Both the position numbers and the translations under genes were made by a program. Positions 7,061-11,641 of a DNA stretch of 11,641 bases are shown here, one piece after another. Below the pieces are notes generated by a model. It was given only the letters and a program-made list of their open reading frames with translations. It did not search any database and had not been told where the DNA came from. Numbering within the stretch: the first letter of the stretch is position 1; each line of letters opens with the position of its first letter. This DNA is from an uncultured Spirochaetia bacterium (GTDB lineage: Bacteria > Spirochaetota > UBA6919), in assembly GCA_913053665.1 (NCBI GenBank), contig CAJXGR010000071.1:1-11641 (forward strand), read 5' to 3'.

Positions 7061-8461
7061 TTAGTATAATTTGGGCTTTTTAAATATCACCTGACCATTT
7101 TCTATATTGAACTTTTTAAGATGAAAGTTGTTTTCTTCAAGACTTTCCTTATTTTTAACCACCAGAAAAAGGATATTTTCCATCTCTTCAGGGATTTGAT
7201 TAATTTCATGGACAATCTGTTCGGCGGCTTCTTCGGCGCTTGTCTCAAGGCCGACAAGCTCTGAAAGTTGCTCTATAACCACCAATCGGGATTGATTCAT
7301 TTCCAGGCTGGAACTTTTAACCTCATCAGAAACATGGACCAACTGCTTAAGACCTTCTAAAGTTTTAGAGTTGCTTACAGACAGTTCTTCCAGCATATTA
7401 ATAATGGTGACCATATTATGAGCTGTGTTTTCGATCTCTTTAATCACTTCAATAAATTCATCTAATGTCTCTTGACTTTGATTAGCGGATTCATCAATCT
7501 GAAACAGATTTTCCTTGATGTGTTCTGTGATTTGTTTTGAGTTGGTATTACTTTGTTCGGCCAGTTTTTTAATTTCACTTGCCACCACCTTAAAGCCGCT
7601 ACCATGATGTCCTGCATGAGCCGCTTCAATGGATGCATTCATCGCCAGGAGATTGGTCTTATCGGATATATGGCTGATGACTTCCACGATTTCAAGCATC
7701 CTACTGGACTTGTTCTTAATGTCTGTTGTATGCTGAGTGTTGCTGATGATTTGCTCTTTTACCAGATTGATTTTTTCTAACATACTGGCAATGGATAGAC
7801 GACTGTCTCTGGCGATTTGGGCAATCTCATTCAAGCGATCTGTTATAGCTTTCACGAAAGATGTGGTCTCACTGACCGATTGGATCTGTAATTCAATGGT
7901 AGTGCTTAGATTTTCGAGGCTCCCAGACATCTCTGAGGTGGCGGCGGCATTATTTTCTATGATCTCACCCAATTCCTGTGTCATATTTTTGATCTGACCA
8001 GCGATCCCCACAATATTATCAATGACGGTAGCTGTTGTCTCAGAATGAGAGAAGAGTTTAGAGCTGATGAGACCAGCAAAATCATTGGAGGATTTAAGCT
8101 TGACACAGGATTCCTGTAAATTACCCATCCTATGGGCAAAGACCTGGCTTACGTCTTCGATATCCTGAATGGAGATGGTAAAAGACTTGGGAGGGGGCTT
8201 ACGGCTTGGAGAGTCTGACGAATCAAGGCTAAAGTATTTGATAATGTTGATAATATTATATTTAATCAGATAAAATAATGGAATTAGAGGAATTAAGTAG
8301 ATCAAGGCAATGAGCCAAAAGTCTCGTATCGGGAGGCTGTTCAGACCATTGATTCCCTCGCCCCAATAGATCGTATAGTAGATCAGTCCGGCGATACTTA
8401 TCGTGATGAGTATCAATATGGGTAGTATTATTTTCCTTAAAATAGCGCTATTTAATGGCAT
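7061..8461 (-). CDS. methyl-accepting chemotaxis protein without sensor domain
   Basis: The 466-residue product is a chemoreceptor signalling protein that should contact CheW and CheA at the membrane. Two membrane segments lie at about 8-32 and 48-70, with only about 15 residues between, so there is no periplasmic ligand domain. A proline-rich linker (SPSRKPPPK, 84-92) replaces an obvious HAMP domain. Long coiled coils follow, and the hairpin tip is at about 262-303 (SDKTNLLAMNASIEAAHAGH). The tip has His at 285 where Glu is usual. I chose the ATG at 8461: AAGAGAG at 8474-8468 is a fair ribosome binding site and a candidate promoter at 8528-8499 would start transcripts near 8490. A GTG at 8515 in frame would add 18 residues but has no Shine-Dalgarno. 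It lies downstream of the outer-membrane protein gene. Confidence 0.9.
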   Translation of the reverse strand: MPLNSAILRKIILPILILITISIAGLIYYTIYWGEGINGLNSLPIRDFWLIALIYLIPLIPLFYLIKYNIINIIKYFSLDSSDSPSRKPPPKSFTISIQDIEDVSQVFAHRMGNLQESCVKLKSSNDFAGLISSKLFSHSETTATVIDNIVGIAGQIKNMTQELGEIIENNAAATSEMSGSLENLSTTIELQIQSVSETTSFVKAITDRLNEIAQIARDSRLSIASMLEKINLVKEQIISNTQHTTDIKNKSSRMLEIVEVISHISDKTNLLAMNASIEAAHAGHHGSGFKVVASEIKKLAEQSNTNSKQITEHIKENLFQIDESANQSQETLDEFIEVIKEIENTAHNMVTIINMLEELSVSNSKTLEGLKQLVHVSDEVKSSSLEMNQSRLVVIEQLSELVGLETSAEEAAEQIVHEINQIPEEMENILFLVVKNKESLEENNFHLKKFNIENGQVIFKKPKLY

Positions 8462-8498
8462 AATGTTCTCTCTTGATTTGTCTTGATGAAATCCTTTA

Positions 8499-8528
8499 AA
8501 TATATTAAGAGACACAAGAAATCATCAA
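8499..8528 (-). promoter_or_regulatory. candidate promoter of the chemoreceptor
   Basis: On the minus strand TTGATG (8528-8523) and TATATT (8504-8499) are 18 bases apart. The predicted start near 8490 falls inside the longer GTG-initiated reading frame, which favours the ATG at 8461 as the true start. Confidence 0.35.
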
Positions 8529-8604
8529 TAGGAAATATACACGAAATCCTGGAGGTTGTCGATGGTTTTATACAAATAATTTAGAAATCTCTTTAAAAGA
8601 GGGC

Positions 8605-9228
8605 CTATAACAAAAAGTTCAGCATAAAGTTAATTCCATAGACTCCAGTGAAAGAACCTGAGGAAGTGGAAAGCGTGTTAAAGTAAAAGTCAATCCCGGG
8701 AGTAAAAGCCGTGTGACCCATGCCTAACGGAAATGCATAACCCAGACCGATCAGTCCAGCAAGCCCCGAATCAAAGTTTAGGGAGCTCGATGATCCAGAC
8801 ACAAGAGCTGAAAACTTCCCAAACCCAAGCCCTAAAGCAGTTTTAATAAATAACCCTTTAGTCACATGGTCCGTTAGATAATACTGAGTCACAAGCCCTA
8901 AAAGATAGGTGTTGATCTGTTCCGTCGATCCATTCAGTTCAATATAGTCCACCGTGCCGTATAACGTGACACCCAGTAGAAGTTTGTCGTTAATCGTTGC
9001 GTAAATGGCGAAGTCGAGGGCTATAGGGATATGAGTGTCTGATATGCTAATATCCCTATCCCAGGACGTCTGAAAGGAATCTGGCCCATAGGAGGGTATG
9101 GAATAGCCCAAACCCAGTTCAATAAACCAGGAGGCCACTTCATCGTCTGCATAAGCCCCATTCCATGATCCAGTAAGGATAACAAGCCATATAATCATGG
9201 ATATAATGAATCTCATTGGTTTTTTCAA
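8605..9228 (-). CDS. small outer-membrane beta-barrel protein
   Basis: The 207-residue protein has a signal peptide: basic KKPMR, then a hydrophobic stretch to about residue 20, and likely cleavage after AYA at 25-27. The mature part alternates polar and hydrophobic residues in short strands (ELGLGYSIP, LLLGVTLYGTVDY, TYLLGLVTQYYL, FIKTALGLGFGKF, GLIGLGYAFPLG, FTPGIDFYF, GVYGINFMLNF). This is typical of an 8-stranded outer-membrane barrel of the OmpW/OmpA-like type. It could be a porin-like or structural surface protein; no specific family is recognised. It ends in Leu-Leu rather than the usual terminal aromatic. The start codon is TTG at 9228, because GGGAG at 9240-9236 is seven bases away; the first ATG, four codons on, is badly spaced. 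The chemoreceptor start lies about 140 bases downstream. Confidence 0.75.
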   Translation of the reverse strand: MKKPMRFIISMIIWLVILTGSWNGAYADDEVASWFIELGLGYSIPSYGPDSFQTSWDRDISISDTHIPIALDFAIYATINDKLLLGVTLYGTVDYIELNGSTEQINTYLLGLVTQYYLTDHVTKGLFIKTALGLGFGKFSALVSGSSSSLNFDSGLAGLIGLGYAFPLGMGHTAFTPGIDFYFNTLSTSSGSFTGVYGINFMLNFLL

Positions 9229-9235
9229 AAGTAGT

Positions 9236-9240
9236 CTCCC
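9236..9240 (-). promoter_or_regulatory. ribosome binding site that selects a TTG start
   Basis: GGGAG on the minus strand lies seven bases before TTG at 9228-9226 and 19 bases before the next in-frame ATG at 9216. The spacing makes TTG the better start and keeps the basic N-terminus of the signal peptide. Confidence 0.6.
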
Positions 9241-9328
9241 TAGAATCTTTTCTCTAACAACGGCCCGCTAGGTTCATCCATTTGGACTCGAGGCTTGCAA
9301 ATGACATCATTTCTTACTCACGAGACTA

Positions 9329-9356
9329 AATATAATAGGTTTGGCGGATTAATCAA
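9329..9356 (-). promoter_or_regulatory. candidate promoter of the outer-membrane protein gene
   Basis: On the minus strand TTGATT (9356-9351) and TATATT (9334-9329) are 16 bases apart, giving a leader of about 95 bases before the TTG start. Its form resembles the candidate chemoreceptor promoter (TTGATG, TATATT). The remaining bases of the 9229-9397 gap hold nothing else I recognise, and no clear terminator follows the HAD gene. Confidence 0.35.
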
Positions 9357-9397
9357 TGGATAGACCTTACCTGATGGGTTCAAATCAAAATATTTGT

Positions 9398-10111
9398 TTA
9401 TGCTAAATACTGAAATACGCCATCTAAAGACGAAATGCTGGAAGCAGGGCCTTCCGATTCCACAGGATCCCCACGATCGATGAGTAGAGTATTGATCCCA
9501 AGGCTTTGTGCTGGAATGTAGTCATCCTGGTAATCGTTTCCGATATAGAGTACGGACTCATGAGAACTGGAAAGCCTATTTAGGACGTGTTTAAAGATTG
9601 CTATATCGGGCTTCTCGATGCCCACGGCGAAGGATATAAAGGAATGGTCGAAATAATCACTTATACCAAGACCCTCCAGAATAGGGGGGAGACGATTGTC
9701 CCAGTTAGAGAGGATCCCAAGAGTATAGCCCATGGATTTCAGTTGAGAGAGGGTCTTAAGGACATCCGAATAAAGAGACCAGGTATTCGGCCTGCCAAAG
9801 TGCGTATAGAGGTGTTGAAAGAGAGGATCCATGTCCAGCCCATTAGAATAGGGAGCAAAGGTTTCGTATACGATAGCCTTCCAAAACATTCGGGATTCAC
9901 CATCATTTCTACCGTAATGGAGCCTCGATGCCCAGTCATTCTTGACTTTCGCCCAGGCTTTAAAGAAACTGCCCTGTGCTTCCTGAACACTCAACTGGAT
10001 GCCAAAACTCTCGGCTTCCTTTGCATAAATATGTCCCACAGAGGGGTCAGGGAATATCAGAGTCCCCCCCACATCAAATAAGACTGTTTGATACCTGGTT
10101 TTATGATTCAT
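9398..10111 (-). CDS. HAD-superfamily hydrolase, REG-2/HDHD3-like
   Basis: This 237-residue soluble protein is a subfamily IA haloacid dehalogenase-like hydrolase, probably a phosphatase of unknown substrate. Motif I is FDVGGTL at 12-18: D13 is the nucleophile, but the usual second Asp is G15, as tolerated in REG-2-like proteins. Motif II is ILSNWDNR at 133-140 with S135, motif III is K167 in GIEKPD, and motif IV is GNDYQDDY at 191-198. The cap segment and TWSLYSDVLKTL also resemble human HDHD3. I chose the ATG at 10111 because it directly precedes the fold; an ATG at 10129 would add six residues and overlap the upstream stop as ATGATTGA. Neither has a good Shine-Dalgarno, so translation is likely coupled to the upstream peptidase gene. 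A longer reading frame from 10189 lies inside that gene and is unlikely. Confidence 0.85.
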   Translation of the reverse strand: MNHKTRYQTVLFDVGGTLIFPDPSVGHIYAKEAESFGIQLSVQEAQGSFFKAWAKVKNDWASRLHYGRNDGESRMFWKAIVYETFAPYSNGLDMDPLFQHLYTHFGRPNTWSLYSDVLKTLSQLKSMGYTLGILSNWDNRLPPILEGLGISDYFDHSFISFAVGIEKPDIAIFKHVLNRLSSSHESVLYIGNDYQDDYIPAQSLGINTLLIDRGDPVESEGPASSISSLDGVFQYLA

Positions 10112-10121
10112 AGGGCCTGTA

Positions 10122-10802
10122 TCAATCATCCAAAAAGGCGAATACATAGTAGAGTAGTGTGATGATAGCACTGGCAGCGGCAGCCACATAGGTCAACGCA
10201 GCCGCATTTAATACGGTGGCTATATGAGTATCCTCCTTTCGAGTCACGATCCCATAGGCCACAAGAAGCTTTCTGGCACGGCTTGAGGCGTTGAATTCGA
10301 CTGGAAGGGTGATGATGGAGAAAATGACTGTGACTCCTAAAAAGAGGATAGCTATTTTAATCAGTCCCACAAAGCTGAAAAGCCAGGCGGCAATGACACC
10401 GGCAAAGATCAGGACATTGAATATCGTGGAAGAGAATTGGGTAATCGGCACCAAGGCTTGTCTTAATGCCAGAGGACTGTAGTTTTTAGCCTGCTGTAAG
10501 GCGTGTCCAGCTTCATGGGCCGCAACACCAATGGATGACAAAGAGTTAATGCGATAGACATCCGGTGAAAGCCTTAATACGCCAGCTCCCGAGTCGAAGT
10601 GATCGCCTAAAAAACTCTTGGTCTTTTCTATTCGGATTCGCTGAAGTCCGTTGCGATCCAGTATTTCACGGGCCGCCTGAAAACCGGTGAAGCCATTGGC
10701 CGAGGGTACTTTAGAATACTTCTTAAAACTCGCCTTCACCCTATAAGAAGCCCAAAGGGTGATCAATACAGCGGGTATCATCATCAGTATGTACGTAAAC
10801 AT
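10122..10802 (-). CDS. YugP-type membrane zinc metallopeptidase
   Basis: The 226-residue protein matches the Zn_peptidase_2 family (PF04298, YugP-like). Residues 1-18 form a membrane segment. HEAGH at 96-100 is the zinc-binding HExxH motif, within GVAAHEAGHALQ. LPVEFNASSRA at 166-176 is the conserved second motif, with E169 as a possible third ligand. Hydrophobic segments at about 125-167 and 200-223 make it a multi-pass integral membrane protein. Substrates are unknown. GGGG at 10813-10810, seven bases before the ATG, serves as ribosome binding site and sits between short complementary CCAG and CTGG, so it could be partly masked in a small hairpin. The HAD gene overlaps or directly follows its 3' end. 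Confidence 0.9.
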   Translation of the reverse strand: MFTYILMMIPAVLITLWASYRVKASFKKYSKVPSANGFTGFQAAREILDRNGLQRIRIEKTKSFLGDHFDSGAGVLRLSPDVYRINSLSSIGVAAHEAGHALQQAKNYSPLALRQALVPITQFSSTIFNVLIFAGVIAAWLFSFVGLIKIAILFLGVTVIFSIITLPVEFNASSRARKLLVAYGIVTRKEDTHIATVLNAAALTYVAAAASAIITLLYYVFAFLDD

Positions 10803-10849
10803 TTCCAGACCCCTGGTTCAGTGATATTCATTTTCTGTCACTTGGTATC

Positions 10850-10875
10850 TAAACTAATAACACTTTGTGGGATAA
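10850..10875 (+). promoter_or_regulatory. candidate sigma-28-type promoter of the second chemoreceptor
   Basis: TAAA at 10850-10853, then 15 bases, then GGGATAA at 10869-10875. This approximates the flagellar/chemotaxis form TAAA-N15-CCGATAT, with the GATA core intact. It points toward the chemoreceptor start at 11009, leaving a leader of roughly 125 bases. A chemoreceptor is a classic sigma-28 target, so context supports a modest match. Confidence 0.35.
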
Positions 10876-10996
10876 GATCATTCGTATAAAAATTGTCTGC
10901 CAATATTTAATAAACATTATTATATTTTATCATTGTAGGCTGTGTAAATCCTTCATTTCAGTCTCTAATCAAAGTCAAAAGATTCAAAACCCATTC

Positions 10997-11001
10997 AGGA
11001 G
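10997..11001 (+). promoter_or_regulatory. ribosome binding site that fixes the start at 11009
   Basis: AGGAG lies seven bases before ATG at 11009. The reading frame is open back to 10865, but the upstream 48 codons are not protein-like and no ribosome binding site precedes them. Confidence 0.7.
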
Positions 11002-11008
11002 TCGACGG

Positions 11009-11290
11009 ATGTTCAAAAAAGCCAGTATTTTACGTAAATTAATACTTCCTTTAGTTCTAGTTTTTCTTGTTGGAATCGTAGCCCTCACCTTTTTTATTGC
11101 CTACACCACAAAAAAGAATACAGTAAAGAATGCCGTGATGACAGGAATCGCAACGATTGATCAGTACAAATCTCTAAGGGGCTATTATACAGCCCATGTG
11201 ATTTCCAAAATAAAAAGCCAGACCGACCTGAAAGTCAACTTTGACCATCATGAAAAAACACTATTGGATTCGCTGCGACAATTGCACTAA
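11009..11290 (+). pseudogene. truncated chemoreceptor N-terminus, probably disrupted
   Basis: Ninety-three codons encode a short basic start, a membrane segment at about 9-32, and a periplasmic stretch with AVMTGIATIDQYKSLRGYYT. This resembles the DUF3365 (Tll0287-like) sensor region found in spirochaete chemoreceptors and cyclases. In the family as I recall it, the part after LKVNFDHH continues into a conserved Pro-Leu-Pro-Ala-Thr segment and then the signalling domain. Here the frame instead runs through KTLLDSLRQLH to a stop at 11290, and neither other plus frame restores the family. The break is near 11255-11265. An oppositely oriented reading frame covers the rest of the window. The ribosome binding site and possible promoter are intact, so the gene was once functional. 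Insertion, rearrangement or an assembly join could explain it. Confidence 0.6.
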
Positions 11291-11641
11291 TGTCTTCATT
11301 GACGGGCAATTTTTCACTGCCACAACGTGTATCATTGCAAACTTTATGTGTTTTGACTACTTGCCCATCTTCAGTGATGCTTGTTATGTGAGAAGTACCT
11401 TTTTTGGCCTTGCTTTTATAACCAAATAGTACATCCTTATTATCGACTCTTGCTTGGCCAGTGGTTTGTCCCTTTGCATTAAATTGTTTTGAATTTGACT
11501 GGATAATATTTCCAACACTGTCGAAATGCATTTCTACATGAGCAATAATGTTGCTTTCAGTATCCTTTGTTATTAATATCATTGAGCTATTAACCATGTT
11601 TAAATCGTTATTAAAGTTTGCCTTTGAATAATTAATCCTGG
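11235..11641 (-). CDS. partial hypothetical protein, 5' end outside window
   Basis: On the minus strand an open frame runs from the window edge at 11641 to a stop at 11235 with no interruption. An ATG at 11597 is possible, but the frame is open upstream, so the real start may lie outside. About 134 residues are visible, including FDSVGNIIQSNSKQFNAKGQ, then DNKDVLFGYKSKAKKG and CNDTRC. The FDxxGN and FNAKGQ spacing faintly recalls YD/RHS-type repeats, but I do not claim that family. The last ten or so residues (FFHDGQS) are read from the antisense of the broken chemoreceptor, so the natural C-terminus was probably lost. The sequence looks more AT-rich than its neighbours. It may be part of an inserted element. 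Confidence 0.4.
   Translation of the reverse strand, partial: RINYSKANFNNDLNMVNSSMILITKDTESNIIAHVEMHFDSVGNIIQSNSKQFNAKGQTTGQARVDNKDVLFGYKSKAKKGTSHITSITEDGQVVKTHKVCNDTRCGSEKLPVNEDISAIVAANPIVFFHDGQS

Noticed and set aside
8551..8579. GGAGG with well-spaced ATG on the plus strand
   Set aside because: The reading frame is only five codons long before TAA.
9587..10081. Long plus-strand open frame opposite the HAD gene
   Set aside because: It is the antisense of a clear HAD hydrolase, has no protein-like features and no ribosome binding site.
11241..11429. Plus-strand frame with CDNC and other cysteines over the junction
   Set aside because: It has no ribosome binding site and overlaps the more convincing minus-strand frame; the cysteines appear to be chance.

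Overview
This is a bacterial chromosomal segment, probably from a spirochaete (Spirochaetaceae-like). The case rests on an outer-membrane barrel protein with a signal peptide (so a diderm cell), two chemoreceptor genes, the HEAGH membrane metallopeptidase, and a proA-nadD pair like those near the rplU/prp/rpmA/obg cluster of many bacteria. The taxon is inferred; no rRNA or other marker gene is present. Base composition looks moderate to AT-rich, especially between genes.

Layout. (1) Positions 1-262 contain no gene but are dense in long complementary segments that can fold into hairpins plus a pseudoknot, just upstream of prp. (2) Positions 263-5130, plus strand, look like one operon of metabolic and protein-processing genes: prp (ribosomal-processing cysteine protease), an exported two-half M16 zinc peptidase, proA (proline synthesis) and nadD (NAD synthesis). 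Gaps are 12-37 bases. (3) Positions 5257-6597, plus strand, encode an unusual sigma-70-family protein: an ECF-like region 2 and region 4 followed by a long C-terminal extension with what look like a second sigma-4-type helix-turn-helix and an XRE-like helix-turn-helix. (4) Positions 6598-7060 hold a hairpin between convergent genes, a 51-codon minus-strand gene with its own Shine-Dalgarno, a candidate promoter and a dyad at the expected transcription start. (5) Positions 7061-9228, minus strand, carry a chemoreceptor without a sensor domain and, upstream of it, a small outer-membrane barrel protein starting at TTG. (6) Positions 9398-10802, minus strand, carry a translationally coupled pair: a YugP-type membrane zinc peptidase and a REG-2/HDHD3-like HAD hydrolase. 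(7) Positions 10850-11641 hold a sigma-28-like promoter and the first 80-odd codons of a second chemoreceptor. Its reading frame is cut off near 11260, where an unrelated, oppositely oriented partial gene begins.

How they work together: the first operon is housekeeping (ribosome maturation, envelope proteolysis, proline and NAD). The right half is envelope and chemotaxis. The most distinctive items are the pseudoknotted RNA candidate before prp, the sigma factor with fused helix-turn-helix domains, the sensor-less chemoreceptor, the small unannotated gene at 6656-6811, and the broken chemoreceptor junction near 11260.
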